NCBI GenBank assembly: GCA_006212045.1
Contig: PZPK01000019.1
Location: 1-64,000 of the forward strand
Length of the DNA: 64,000 bases
Reading direction: 5' to 3'
Origin: Oleiphilus sp.
GTDB taxonomy: Bacteria; Pseudomonadota; Gammaproteobacteria; Pseudomonadales; Oleiphilaceae
Part shown: piece after piece, positions 18,369 through 27,207 of the stretch
Layout: each line of letters begins with the position of its first letter
Numbering within the stretch: the first letter of the stretch is position 1
Notes under the pieces: generated by a model
The model's database searches: none
Told to the model about the DNA's origin: nothing
The model's input: the letters and a program-made list of their open reading frames with translations, nothing else
Program-made: the position numbers and the translations under genes

Positions 18369-18800
18369 CTACGCCGGTGGCAGTGACTGGATCGGGTTTC
18401 CGGTATAGGAGCGCCGTTTCGCAGTGCCTTTAAAAGACTGGTAAAGCACGTAAACAAAACCGCTGATAAACAAAGCCGAAATGCTGATTAACAACAGGTT
18501 CTGCAGCACCTGTTCGGTGCTGAGGAGCTCGTGTGTGCCCAGATGTGAGGCGCGCTCCAGCAGCAAGTAAAAGCACACGCCGATACCAATGATTGCCGTG
18601 AACATCTGGCTGGCGATGATGGCCAGCGTTGGGATCGTGTCGTGGAAGCTGCATTTCTGGCAGACATAATGTTCCGTATATTCCGGTTCGCCTTCTTCGA
18701 TGGCCGGAATCATGGTGCCACGCTGGCATTTGATACAGGTATAGGGGGAGTGCCTGATGTTCAGGGCGGGAGTCGCAATGTCTTGTGGGTTGATCTGCAT
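18369..18800 (-). CDS. Small membrane protein with N-terminal zinc ribbon
   Basis: The 143-aa product has two CxxC pairs (CIKC and CQKC) about 30 residues apart in its N-terminal third, as in a four-Cys zinc ribbon. Two hydrophobic helices follow (TLAIIASQMFTAIIGIGVCF, and NLLLISISALFISGFVYVLY). The tail is short and basic. I do not recognise a named family. The ATG at 18800 has agagg 8 bases upstream; a TTG at 18824 with gaagga upstream is an alternative start giving 151 aa. It converges on the kinase gene with one base between stop codons, and its neighbour upstream is divergent fadD. Confidence 0.65.
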   Translation of the reverse strand: MQINPQDIATPALNIRHSPYTCIKCQRGTMIPAIEEGEPEYTEHYVCQKCSFHDTIPTLAIIASQMFTAIIGIGVCFYLLLERASHLGTHELLSTEQVLQNLLLISISALFISGFVYVLYQSFKGTAKRRSYTGNPIQSLPPA

Positions 18801-19092
18801 GCGGTTGACCTCTTTGGGTGTCAAAGCTGCCGATTTCCTTCAAATTACAACAAGAGAAGAATCTGGAGCACCAAATGACCTAAAAGTAAGCACTTATCGC
18901 GCCATTTGGCAAATATATGACGTTAGGGGCTTATTATCTTTGTTTACCTTATTTTAATTTTTTGATTTACCTTTTATCATGACAGCCTTCAAATAGTTCG
19001 CGTGATGCGCGACATAAACTACACAAATAAATAAGTCGATAAGCAATAAGAAAATCCATCCACTCCAAATGTACAGGGCATATGACACCACT

Positions 19093-20766
19093 ATGACTTC
19101 CTTGAATAATGTCAAGCTTCCACTAGAGCAGGTATATCGTTGGGAAAAAGCAAAGGCCGACGACATTTTTTTAACACAACCCATGGGCAACGGGGTTGTT
19201 CAGGAGTACACATGGAATCGTGCTGTCGGGGAGGCACGGCGCATGGCCAGCTACCTGAAGTCCCTGAACCTTCCGCCGAAAAGTCGCATTGCCCTGTTGT
19301 CAAAAAACTGCGCCCACTGGATTATGTCAGATCTGGCTATCTGGATGGCCGGTCATGTGACGGTGCCGCTGTACCCAACGCTGAATGCTGAAACGGTCAG
19401 TTATATCCTGGAGCACAGTGAATCCAGTTTATTATTTGTCGGAAAACTAGACGACTGGGATATGATGAAGCCGGGTGTGCCGGAAGATATGCCGTGCATT
19501 TCATTTCCTCTGAGCCCCGAGAATGATTATCTGACCTGGGACAATATCGTTGCTGAAAACGCGCCGCTGCAGGAAGACACCGTACGCGATCCTGAAGAAT
19601 TGGCCACCATTGTCTATACCTCCGGGAGTACTGGTAAGCCAAAGGGTGTGATGCTCTCGTTTTATGCGATGGGTGTGGCGGCTAGCGGAGTCGCTTCGGC
19701 ATTGGACATGTACGCGAGCGATCGTATGCTTTCCTATTTGCCTCTGGCGCACGTGTTTGAGCGTTATGCGGTGGAACAGGCCGCTTTGCATATCGGTTTT
19801 CAGCTGTTTTTTGCGGAAGCGCTCGACACCTTTGTCGAAGATTTGCGCCGTGCGCGCCCAACAGTTTTTGTTTCGGTGCCAAGACTCTGGTCGAAGTTCC
19901 AGTTGGGCATCTTCAAGAAAATGCCTCCGGAGAAAATTGACCGCCTGTTGAAGATTCCGTTGATCAATCGAGTCATCAAGAAGAAAATTCTGACCGGTCT
20001 GGGCCTCGAACATTGCCGCTTCGCGGGCAGTGGTTCTGCACCTTTGTCGGCCGATATCATTCATTGGTATCGCAACCTGGGTCTTGAACTTCTGGAAGGC
20101 TATGGCATGTCCGAGAATTTTGCCTATTCGCATATCTCCTTCCCGGGGCGTTCCAAGGTCGGTTATGTGGGTGAGCCGCTTCCGGGTGTTGAGCATCGCA
20201 TTTCAGAGATTGGTGAAATCGAAGTGAAAAGCCCGGCGAACATGATGGGCTACTACAAGGACGAAGAGAAAACCAAAGAAAGTTTCACCGAAGACGGCTT
20301 CCTGTTAACCGGTGACAAAGGTGAGATCGATAGTGAAGGGCGTCTGAAAATTACCGGGCGTATCAAGGAGATCTTCAAGACCAGTAAGGGCAAGTATGTG
20401 GCCCCCGCGCCAATCGAGAACAAAATCGTCAGCCATAACTCCATTGAAATGGTTTGTGTTGCGGGAGCGGAATGCCCTCAACCCCATGCTCTGATTCAGC
20501 TGTCCGAAGACGCAATGCCAAAACGCGATGATCCGGAATTCCGCAAGGAGCTGGAGCAGTCACTCGGAGAAGTGATGAAAACGGTGAATGATTCGGTTGA
20601 TCCGCACGAAGCATTGCAGTTTATGGTGATTGTGAAAGATGTGTGGGGGATCGAAAACGAATTCCTGACACCGACCATGAAGATCAAGCGAAATGTGATC
20701 GAAGATGTCTACAAGCCCCACATAGATGGCTGGTATGCCAGCAAGCAGAAAATTATCTGGGAATAA
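19093..20766 (+). CDS. AMP-dependent acyl-CoA synthetase (long-chain fatty acid type)
   Basis: The ~557-aa enzyme is of the ANL superfamily and activates a carboxylic acid as an acyl-adenylate, then transfers it to CoA. The phosphate-binding motif YTSGSTGKPKG is near residue 183 of the longer form. LEGYGMSE, LLTGDKGEID and the hinge/catalytic region GRIKEIFKTSKGKYVAP are all present. It resembles long-chain acyl-CoA ligases of gammaproteobacteria rather than acetyl-CoA synthetases. The start is uncertain: ATG at 19069 adds eight residues; 19093 is used because the conserved N-terminus begins there. Neither has a clear ribosome site. A bidirectional terminator follows. Substrate chain length is not determinable by eye. 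Confidence 0.87.
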   Translation: MTSLNNVKLPLEQVYRWEKAKADDIFLTQPMGNGVVQEYTWNRAVGEARRMASYLKSLNLPPKSRIALLSKNCAHWIMSDLAIWMAGHVTVPLYPTLNAETVSYILEHSESSLLFVGKLDDWDMMKPGVPEDMPCISFPLSPENDYLTWDNIVAENAPLQEDTVRDPEELATIVYTSGSTGKPKGVMLSFYAMGVAASGVASALDMYASDRMLSYLPLAHVFERYAVEQAALHIGFQLFFAEALDTFVEDLRRARPTVFVSVPRLWSKFQLGIFKKMPPEKIDRLLKIPLINRVIKKKILTGLGLEHCRFAGSGSAPLSADIIHWYRNLGLELLEGYGMSENFAYSHISFPGRSKVGYVGEPLPGVEHRISEIGEIEVKSPANMMGYYKDEEKTKESFTEDGFLLTGDKGEIDSEGRLKITGRIKEIFKTSKGKYVAPAPIENKIVSHNSIEMVCVAGAECPQPHALIQLSEDAMPKRDDPEFRKELEQSLGEVMKTVNDSVDPHEALQFMVIVKDVWGIENEFLTPTMKIKRNVIEDVYKPHIDGWYASKQKIIWE

Positions 20767-20786
20767 GTGGCAGTATTATCGACGAT

Positions 20787-20818
20787 AAAAAAAGAGGGCC
20801 TTAGCCCTCTTTTTTTAT
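20787..20818. terminator. Bidirectional Rho-independent terminator
   Basis: The arms gagggc (20794-20799) and gccctc (20804-20809), loop ctta, are flanked by an A-run on the left and a T-run on the right. It therefore serves both the acyl-CoA synthetase gene and fbpB, which converge here. The right T-run overlaps the fbpB stop region. Confidence 0.85.
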
Positions 20819-22458
20819 GCCTTGCTCTGGATGCTCTTGTTCAGTAACAGTACCGGAATCAGCCCTACCAGAACGATGACTAATGCCGACAACGCGCTTT
20901 GTTCCAGGAGTTCGTCGGAAGCATATTGATACACCTGCGTTGCCAGGGTTTCGAAATTGAAGGGGCGCAGTATTAATGTCGCCGGGAGTTCCTTCATGCA
21001 GTCGACAAAGACCACAAGCATGGCTGTCAGGGCTCCGCGCCTGATCATCGGGAGATGCACGCGCACCAGTGTACTGAAATAGCTGTGTCCCAGTGAGCGC
21101 GAGGCCATATCCATGCTGGGGGTGACCTTGTCCAGGCTGGATTCAACAGCACCTGAAGCTACGGCCAGGAAGCGCACCAGATAGGCAAACAACACAGCGA
21201 ACGCCGTACCGCTCAGAATCAGTCCGGTAGAAACACCGAGGTATTCACGTGCCAGTGCGTCAACTTGATTGTCCAGCCAGGCAAAGGGGACGATGATGCC
21301 GATAGCCAGTACCGCACCGGGCACGGCATATCCGAGACTGGAAAAGCGAATGGCTGCGTTGCTGAGTGCGTGGCGGTTCAGGCGTTTGCTGTAGGCCAGT
21401 AACGTGCCCAGTATTAACGTCAAAACCGCTGCCAGCGCAGACAAACTGAAGCTGTTAAAGGCATAGCTGAGAAAGCTTTGGCTCCAGCTTTGTTCGAAAT
21501 AGCGGACGGCATAGTTCAGTAGCACCAGAAATGGAATCACAAAGCCAAGCACAACCGGCAGCGCGGTGGCTATCGTGGCCAGCCACGCGCGCTTGCCCTG
21601 CAGTCTGGTGGCAGGAATCGGAGCGCCCTGATGCCGTGTGTTGTATTGCTTCTGACGCCGACGAGAGTAGCGCTCCAGTGATACCAGCAGAATGACAACG
21701 ATCACCATGACACTGGCGATCTGTGCAGCGCCGCCCAAATTGCCCATATTAAGCCAAGTGTCATAGAGCCCGGCTGTCAGGGTTTGGACTGCGAAGTAGT
21801 CCACGGTACCGAAGTCGTTCAGGGTCTCCATCAATACCAGCGCCATTCCAACGGCAATGGCCGGTCGGGCGATGGGCAGAGAGACACGCAGGAAAAAACC
21901 TAAGGGACTTACTCCCAGACTGCGGGAGACCTGATAAAGGCTTAAGGACTGCTCCATAAAAGCGGAACGGGCCAGCATGTAGACATAAGGATAGAGCGCC
22001 AGAGACATTACGCTGATAGCGCCGCCCATGCTTCTCACTTCCGGAAACCAGTAGTCCTGAGCTGTTTCCCAGCCAAAAATCTCACGCAGTGCGATTTGTA
22101 CCGGCCCGGCATACTCCAGTAAATCCGTATAGACATAGGCCACGACATAAGCAGGGACCGCAAAAGGCAATAGCAAGGCCCAGCTCAACCAGCGTTTTCC
22201 CGGGAAGTCATACATGGCGATTAGCCAGGCTGCCCCGGTACCGATAAGGAACGTGAGAGCAACAACGCCGGTCATCAGCAGGAAGGTACTTTCCAGGTAA
22301 TGCGGCAGTACCGTAGCGGCGAGGTGTGTCCAGGCGTTTTCTTCCGGGAACAATGCGAGGTATACCACTGAAAGTACGGGCAGACCAATCAGAACGGCGA
22401 TGCCGATGGACGAAAGCATCCAGGGTTTTTCATGTGCTTGCACTGAAGCAAAAAACAT
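20815..22458 (-). CDS. fbpB: Fe(III) ABC transporter permease (FbpB type)
   Basis: The ~547-aa protein has the duplicated permease architecture of ferric-iron importers (FbpB/SfuB), about 12 transmembrane helices in two halves. Each half has a permease loop contacting the ATPase: ...SRSLGVSPLGFFLRVSLPIARPAI in the first, and ASRSLGHSYFSTLVRVHLPMIRRG in the second. It carries Fe3+ delivered by FbpA across the inner membrane. The longest frame starts at a GTG (22488) that lies inside a terminator hairpin, so ATG 22458 or 22419 is more likely. No ATPase gene (fbpC) is adjacent; one must be elsewhere. Confidence 0.9.
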   Translation of the reverse strand: MFFASVQAHEKPWMLSSIGIAVLIGLPVLSVVYLALFPEENAWTHLAATVLPHYLESTFLLMTGVVALTFLIGTGAAWLIAMYDFPGKRWLSWALLLPFAVPAYVVAYVYTDLLEYAGPVQIALREIFGWETAQDYWFPEVRSMGGAISVMSLALYPYVYMLARSAFMEQSLSLYQVSRSLGVSPLGFFLRVSLPIARPAIAVGMALVLMETLNDFGTVDYFAVQTLTAGLYDTWLNMGNLGGAAQIASVMVIVVILLVSLERYSRRRQKQYNTRHQGAPIPATRLQGKRAWLATIATALPVVLGFVIPFLVLLNYAVRYFEQSWSQSFLSYAFNSFSLSALAAVLTLILGTLLAYSKRLNRHALSNAAIRFSSLGYAVPGAVLAIGIIVPFAWLDNQVDALAREYLGVSTGLILSGTAFAVLFAYLVRFLAVASGAVESSLDKVTPSMDMASRSLGHSYFSTLVRVHLPMIRRGALTAMLVVFVDCMKELPATLILRPFNFETLATQVYQYASDELLEQSALSALVIVLVGLIPVLLLNKSIQSKA

Positions 22459-22476
22459 CAGCAATACCCGTAACAC

Positions 22477-22500
22477 AAAAAGCGCCACGAAGGCGCTTTG
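22477..22500 (-). terminator. Intercistronic terminator/attenuator between fbpA and fbpB
   Basis: On the minus strand, aaagcgcc and ggcgcttt arms (22492-22499 with 22479-22486) form an 8-bp stem with a 5-base loop, followed by a T-run. It lies 19 bases after the fbpA stop. Such hairpins usually let part of the transcript through, giving more binding protein than permease. Confidence 0.75.
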
Positions 22501-22518
22501 TTGAAAAAGAGTCGAAAC

Positions 22519-23574
22519 TTACTCGTCAAATGCAACTTTGTCGACCAGCTGCGCAGCTGTTTTACGCAGGCTCGCGATTTTGGCCAAAGACAGTTCGTCT
22601 GACTTGAAGTCTCCCCATGATTGTACCAGGCCACTTGGTTCGACCTTTGGATTGACCGGGTACTCAAAGTTTTGTTCGGCATAGATTTTTTGCGCCAGTT
22701 CCTGTGTCAGGAACTCCATCAATTTAATGGCGTTTTCCTTGTTGGGAGCACTTTGGGTTAGAGCCATGCCGGAGATATTGACGTGTGTGCCGCGGTCACC
22801 CTGATTCGGGAAGGTCAGATGAACTGCATCTGCCCAGATAGACTGTTCTTCGTCATTCAGCATTTTTCCGAAGTAGTAGTTGTTGCCCAGCGAAAGGTCG
22901 CAAACGCCTTCCTTGATTGCTTTGACCTGCGCACGGTCATTCCCTTGCGGTTTGCGAGCAAGGTTGGCTTTGACGCCACGCAGCCACTGCTCGGCTTCGG
23001 CTTCGCCGTGATGTGCAATCATGGAAGCAATCAATGCCAGGTTGTAGGGGTGCTTACCACTACGCGTGCAGATACGGCCTTTCCATTCCGGCTTGGCCAG
23101 GTCTTCGTAACGTTGAATCAGATTCAGATCTGCCCGCTCTTTTGAAACGTAAACGGATCGCGTACGCGTGGTCAGGCCAAACCAGTGTTGCTCAGGGTCC
23201 CGGTACTGCGCCGGAATGTTTGCAGAAAGTACCTTCGAGTCTACGGCTTGTGTGGCGCCCTTATCCTTGACTTCCTGCAAGCGCCCGATGTCAACAGTGA
23301 AAACCAGGTCAGCAGGCGAGTTTTTGCCTTCACGGGCAAGACGTTCGGCCAGGCCTTTTTTTGCAAATACGACTTTGACCTCAATACCGGTTTCATTGGT
23401 GAATGCATCAAACAGGGGTTTGATCAAAAAGGGCTGGCGGTACGAATAAACGTTGACCTCTTCGGCCTGCACGGATGTGCAGGCCATAACCAGAGTAACC
23501 AGAAGCGCGTAAGCGGTTTTGCCCTTAAAGGAGGGGGTGAAAGCCTTGAGGCCGGATTTGAAGCACAGGTTCAT
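22519..23574 (-). CDS. fbpA: Fe(III) ABC transporter periplasmic binding protein
   Basis: The 351-aa protein is a ferric-ion binding protein of the FbpA/FutA type. A signal peptide ends around residue 37 (LLVTLVMACTSVQAEEV). The mature part starts with the family VNVYSYRQPFLIKPLFDAF segment. The adjacent tyrosine pair YY at 233-234 (GNNYYFG), which ligates Fe3+ in this family, is present, as are the early NVYSYR tyrosines. It delivers iron to FbpB. A Fur-box-like sequence lies 80-98 bases upstream (23654-23672), so transcription should be repressed by iron-loaded Fur. Confidence 0.93.
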   Translation of the reverse strand: MNLCFKSGLKAFTPSFKGKTAYALLVTLVMACTSVQAEEVNVYSYRQPFLIKPLFDAFTNETGIEVKVVFAKKGLAERLAREGKNSPADLVFTVDIGRLQEVKDKGATQAVDSKVLSANIPAQYRDPEQHWFGLTTRTRSVYVSKERADLNLIQRYEDLAKPEWKGRICTRSGKHPYNLALIASMIAHHGEAEAEQWLRGVKANLARKPQGNDRAQVKAIKEGVCDLSLGNNYYFGKMLNDEEQSIWADAVHLTFPNQGDRGTHVNISGMALTQSAPNKENAIKLMEFLTQELAQKIYAEQNFEYPVNPKVEPSGLVQSWGDFKSDELSLAKIASLRKTAAQLVDKVAFDE

Positions 23575-23653
23575 AGCAGTGTTTTCCTCGAAATCATTTG
23601 AATAATTAGTCGGGCGTCTCTAACTTGGCCGCCTCGAATGAAAAGCAGTATAT

Positions 23654-23672
23654 CGTAATGAAAATAATTCTC
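23654..23672 (-). promoter_or_regulatory. Putative Fur box upstream of fbpA
   Basis: The 19 bases at 23654-23672 (cgtaatgaaaataattctc) match the classical Fur consensus gataatgataatcattatc at 14 of 19 positions. It lies 80 bases upstream of the fbpA start, in the spacer before a divergent lipoprotein gene, so it might also affect that gene. Confidence 0.65.
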
Positions 23673-23857
23673 AATAAGTTTAAGGTTTCTGTCAACCGGA
23701 ACTTTTCTTTTCGTCGTTTGACCACACGAAGCGCTGTTCTATGCTTTCTGAATGACGCACAATTCAGACAAGCGGCGCTCACTTCCATGACACCGCAACC
23801 TTTATTAGTTGGCCCTTGGGTCTTTCACAACAGGTTATTCACTTGCTCACTGTTTGT

Positions 23858-24454
23858 ATGAGATGTCTGCGCATTGCTGCTGTAGCGCTGATTCTATCTG
23901 CTTGTGCGACATCGGATTACGTGACGCACTATGGGATTTTTGAGGCTGAAAACTCGGCGGGTGAAGTGCGCCTGTTTCGTGTTTATTGGCAAACGGTGCG
24001 CGATCAGGGTTGGTCCGGCGACCGCTACCGGGCATTTCCGCTAGTGCTGGAAACGCAATGTAGTGAGCGGGATCTGCGTTTTTACGATGCCAGTTTTGGC
24101 AGCGGACGGCGTTGTCTGGATACGGAAGAAGATGGCATTCATTTTTGTGCCCGGAGCCGGACTGACGAAGACCGGCGAGGCAGGGCACTGCCGGACCGCG
24201 CTCTGTGCGGCGTCGTGACGGATCGTAATGGCGCTAAAGATATTCTGTCATTGGAAGGTGAGATACTGATTACCCTGGATTGTCGGCCGAAACAGACAGA
24301 GAAAATTGTGGCCAGTGAAAAGGTGAACACGGATTTTCTGATGGGGTCATCGATTCCCTATATCGTGTCGACCAAAATCGTAAAAGGGCAGGATATAGAC
24401 AAAATCCTTCCGGCCGTTTCCAACCACTCCTCCATTTGTGATCCCGATTACTAG
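23858..24454 (+). CDS. Putative lipoprotein of unknown function
   Basis: From the ATG at 23858 the product is 198 aa with a lipoprotein signal (MRCLRIAAVALILSACATSD; lipobox LSAC). The mature part is soluble and rich in charged residues, with six Cys (for example ETQCSERDL, RRCLDTEEDGIHFCARSR, RALCGVVT), pointing to periplasmic disulfides. I do not recognise the family. The frame is open back to 23816, but the lipobox distance favours 23858. No clear ribosome site is seen at either. It is divergent from fbpA and shares that regulatory region. Confidence 0.65.
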   Translation: MRCLRIAAVALILSACATSDYVTHYGIFEAENSAGEVRLFRVYWQTVRDQGWSGDRYRAFPLVLETQCSERDLRFYDASFGSGRRCLDTEEDGIHFCARSRTDEDRRGRALPDRALCGVVTDRNGAKDILSLEGEILITLDCRPKQTEKIVASEKVNTDFLMGSSIPYIVSTKIVKGQDIDKILPAVSNHSSICDPDY

Positions 24455-24681
24455 TGATTCATTGAAACGCTATGCATTGACTCAAAACTGTATGTGGTTA
24501 TCCCCACCTCTGTGATAGAGGTCTCAGTCGGTTACAAAGCAATAAAAATCAGCTCCTTAGACCCTGTCGCCGGATTACGGCACCTTACAAAAGCTGTACA
24601 TGATGTGGTGGTTTTCATATCAATCTCGGCGAAACTATACAGACCGGAAATTGTAAAAAATTTTGATAGGTCAATTGAGCG

Positions 24682-26007
24682 ATGTCGACACAGCGAGTGA
24701 AAATAGAAGTGAATGCCCTGAGGGAGGGGATGTTCGTTGCTGATCTTGATCGACCCTGGCACGAAACACCCTTTCCCTTGCAGGGCTTTTATATTCGTCA
24801 GGATGATGACGTCAAGGCATTGGCGGACTATTGCAAGCATGTTTTTGTGGATGCCAAAAAGCAGAAGGTTCCCGCAGCCTATGCCAATCACGCCGCATTT
24901 AATCCGGAGCACCGGCCTGAAAGGCGCGTGCAGGAAGAGCCTGGCCAGATCCTGAAATTGCCTCCCTTGAAAATCAAATCTCCGCAGGTCTATCAGGTGT
25001 CTGCGCCCATTCGAAAAGAAGTATCACGTGCGGCCAGGCTGCACCGTCATGTCTATGAAGCAATTGAGAATGTCTTTTCGGGGCTGGAAGTGGGTGGTGT
25101 GGTGTCACTGCAGGAAACCGAATCCGTCGCTGATGGCATGGTGGAAAGCATTATCCGCAATCCGGATGCGCTGGTCTGGCTGGCAAAAATGAATGAAGAA
25201 GATGCCTACAGTTATCGGCATAGCGTCAATGCTTCGATCTGGGCGCTCGTGTTCGGGCGTCATCTCGGGCTGGACAAGAAGAAACTGAAGCTTCTCGCAA
25301 TGGGCGTACTGCTGTCGCATATCGGCAAGGTCAAGCTGCGTCCGGAGCTGCTGGAGCGCGAATATGATCTGTCTGATGCCGAGCTTGAAGAGTACAAAAC
25401 GTATGTTAATCACAGTGTTGAGATGCTGAAGACGATTGATAATCTACCCTCGGGTGTACCCGCGATCGTGCAGTTTCACCGCGAGCGGCACAACGGTACC
25501 GGCTTCCCGGCGGGTGTGACCGGGGATCGTATCCCGCTGTTGGCCAAAATTGCGGGGCTGGTTGACTATTATCAGAGCCTGATTACCCCGCGCCAGAAGA
25601 ATCTGGGTCAATCCCCACTTGAGGCGGTCTCAACGATATACGAGTTGCGCAACATCGCTTTCCAGAAAGATCTGGTGGAGAAGTTTATCGAAGCGGTTGG
25701 GGTCTACCCGACAGGTACGCTCGTTGAACTCAATTCTGCCGAGGTTGGTATTGTAACCGGCCATAACATGGAGCGACGCCTGTTGCCGAAGGTCATGATT
25801 GTGCTGGACGCTAACAAACAACCGTTGAAAACGGGCAAGTTGGTGGATCTCCTTGAGTATAATCAGGGCAAGCCCGAACAGCATTGTCTGTATATTCGTG
25901 ACAGCCTTCCGAAGGGGGCTTACGATATTGATGAGATGGAATACCTGCTTACCGGAGCCAAATCCAAATGGAGCTGGACGCATTTGAAAGGAGCCTTGGC
26001 CGGATGA
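24682..26007 (+). CDS. HD-GYP-type protein with DUF3391 domain, degenerate active site
   Basis: The 441-aa protein has an N-terminal DUF3391-like region (1-~140) and an HD-GYP domain (~150-350). HD-GYP enzymes hydrolyse cyclic di-GMP using a metal cluster. Here several ligands differ: HDIGK reads SHIGK (212-216), HHERxDGxGYP reads FHRERHNGTGFP (265-276), and the late DxxD reads DYYQ (295-298). H180, H244 and H266 remain. Hydrolysis is therefore doubtful, and a binding or sensor role is possible. The N-terminus (LREGMFVADLDRPW) is typical of this class. It is monocistronic, with a 227-base spacer upstream in which nothing clear is seen. Confidence 0.85.
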   Translation: MSTQRVKIEVNALREGMFVADLDRPWHETPFPLQGFYIRQDDDVKALADYCKHVFVDAKKQKVPAAYANHAAFNPEHRPERRVQEEPGQILKLPPLKIKSPQVYQVSAPIRKEVSRAARLHRHVYEAIENVFSGLEVGGVVSLQETESVADGMVESIIRNPDALVWLAKMNEEDAYSYRHSVNASIWALVFGRHLGLDKKKLKLLAMGVLLSHIGKVKLRPELLEREYDLSDAELEEYKTYVNHSVEMLKTIDNLPSGVPAIVQFHRERHNGTGFPAGVTGDRIPLLAKIAGLVDYYQSLITPRQKNLGQSPLEAVSTIYELRNIAFQKDLVEKFIEAVGVYPTGTLVELNSAEVGIVTGHNMERRLLPKVMIVLDANKQPLKTGKLVDLLEYNQGKPEQHCLYIRDSLPKGAYDIDEMEYLLTGAKSKWSWTHLKGALAG

Positions 26008-26118
26008 GCGCCAGGTAAACCGATTGCGATCGCGAACGTTGGGCCATTCAGTGCTCAACCAGCCCCGATTTCTATTGTAGGGCTCTGCAATTAAAACCAA
26101 TTTCATCTCAAGCTAGTC

Positions 26119-26142
26119 AGCCGGTCTCGTTACCGGCTTTGC
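26119..26142 (+). terminator. Weak terminator-like hairpin after the HD-GYP gene
   Basis: The arms agccggt (26119-26125) and accggct (26132-26138) are exact reverse complements with a 6-base loop, followed by the modest T-rich stretch ttgctattt. It lies 111 bases after the HD-GYP stop. Confidence 0.45.
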
Positions 26143-26250
26143 TATTTGCTTCAGTCCTCTCTTGAAAAAAACGGTTTTGCCTCAAACTAGTGGGGTTAGC
26201 ATCACGCACGGTTTTGACAGCCAACGCTCTCAACAAGAGATCTACTCATC

Positions 26251-27207
26251 ATGACTCCCGCATTACAGATCCGGAATCTCAAAAAAACTTATGACAATGG
26301 TTTTGAAGCGCTGAAGGGTATTGATCTCAGTGTTGAACAAGGTGATTTCTATGCCTTGCTCGGGCCCAATGGCGCAGGCAAATCCACCACGCTTGGTATT
26401 GTGTCCTCTCTCGTCAACAAGACCTCCGGCGAGGTATCCATTTTCGGATATGACCTGAGTCGCGACTTGGTAAGGGCCAAGTCATGTCTCGGCGTAGTAC
26501 CTCAGGAAATTAATTTCAACCAGTTTGAAAAGGTGCGCGACATATTGGTGACCCAGGGCGGTTACTACGGTATTGCTGCCGCTGAAGCCGGAGAAACCGC
26601 AGACTTTTATCTGAAAAAACTCGGACTGTGGGACAAGCGTGACGAGGCTGCACGTATGTTGTCCGGTGGCATGAAGCGGCGCTTAATGATCGCCAGGGCG
26701 CTCATTCACAAGCCCAGGCTTCTGATTCTTGATGAACCAACGGCCGGTGTCGATATTGAGTTGCGTCGTTCGATGTGGCAGTTCCTGCGAGAAATTAACG
26801 CCCAGGGCACCACTATCATACTGACAACGCATTATCTGGAAGAGGCCGAAGCGCTCTGTCGCAATATCGGCATCATCGATAAGGGAAGCATCCTGGCCAA
26901 TACCAGCAAGCAGGACCTGCTGCGTCAGCTTCACACCGAAACGTTTATCCTGGATACAGACTATAGCGGAAGCGACGACCCGGAAATGGAGGGGTTCTCG
27001 GCGCGCTGCATGGGGGAGGGAAGCCTGGAAGTGGATGTCGACAAATCACAATCCATCAATACCCTGTTCAAGGCCCTGGACCAGCGCGGTATTACCGTCG
27101 CCAGCTTTCGCGCCAAGGCCAATCGGCTTGAGGAATTGTTCCTGACACTGGTCGAAAGTGGTCTGAACGCGCCAGAGAATGACCACAAAGGAGTGGCACA
27201 GTCATGA
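26251..27207 (+). CDS. ABC-2 type exporter ATP-binding protein (YadG-like)
   Basis: The 318-aa ATPase has Walker A GPNGAGKST, Q-loop VVPQE, signature LSGGMKRRLMIARAL and Walker B LLILDEPTAGVD, with the switch His in TTHYLEEAE. The C-terminal ~90 residues form the small extra domain common in ABC-2 exporters of the CcmA/YadG class. It energises export with the membrane partner encoded next, whose ATG overlaps this stop codon by four bases (ATGA). The substrate is unknown; YadGH homologues are not firmly assigned. Confidence 0.92.
   Translation: MTPALQIRNLKKTYDNGFEALKGIDLSVEQGDFYALLGPNGAGKSTTLGIVSSLVNKTSGEVSIFGYDLSRDLVRAKSCLGVVPQEINFNQFEKVRDILVTQGGYYGIAAAEAGETADFYLKKLGLWDKRDEAARMLSGGMKRRLMIARALIHKPRLLILDEPTAGVDIELRRSMWQFLREINAQGTTIILTTHYLEEAEALCRNIGIIDKGSILANTSKQDLLRQLHTETFILDTDYSGSDDPEMEGFSARCMGEGSLEVDVDKSQSINTLFKALDQRGITVASFRAKANRLEELFLTLVESGLNAPENDHKGVAQS

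Noticed and set aside
24498-24506. DnaA-box-like ttatcccca
   Set aside because: A single imperfect site without neighbours, AT-rich unwinding element or origin genes; expected by chance.
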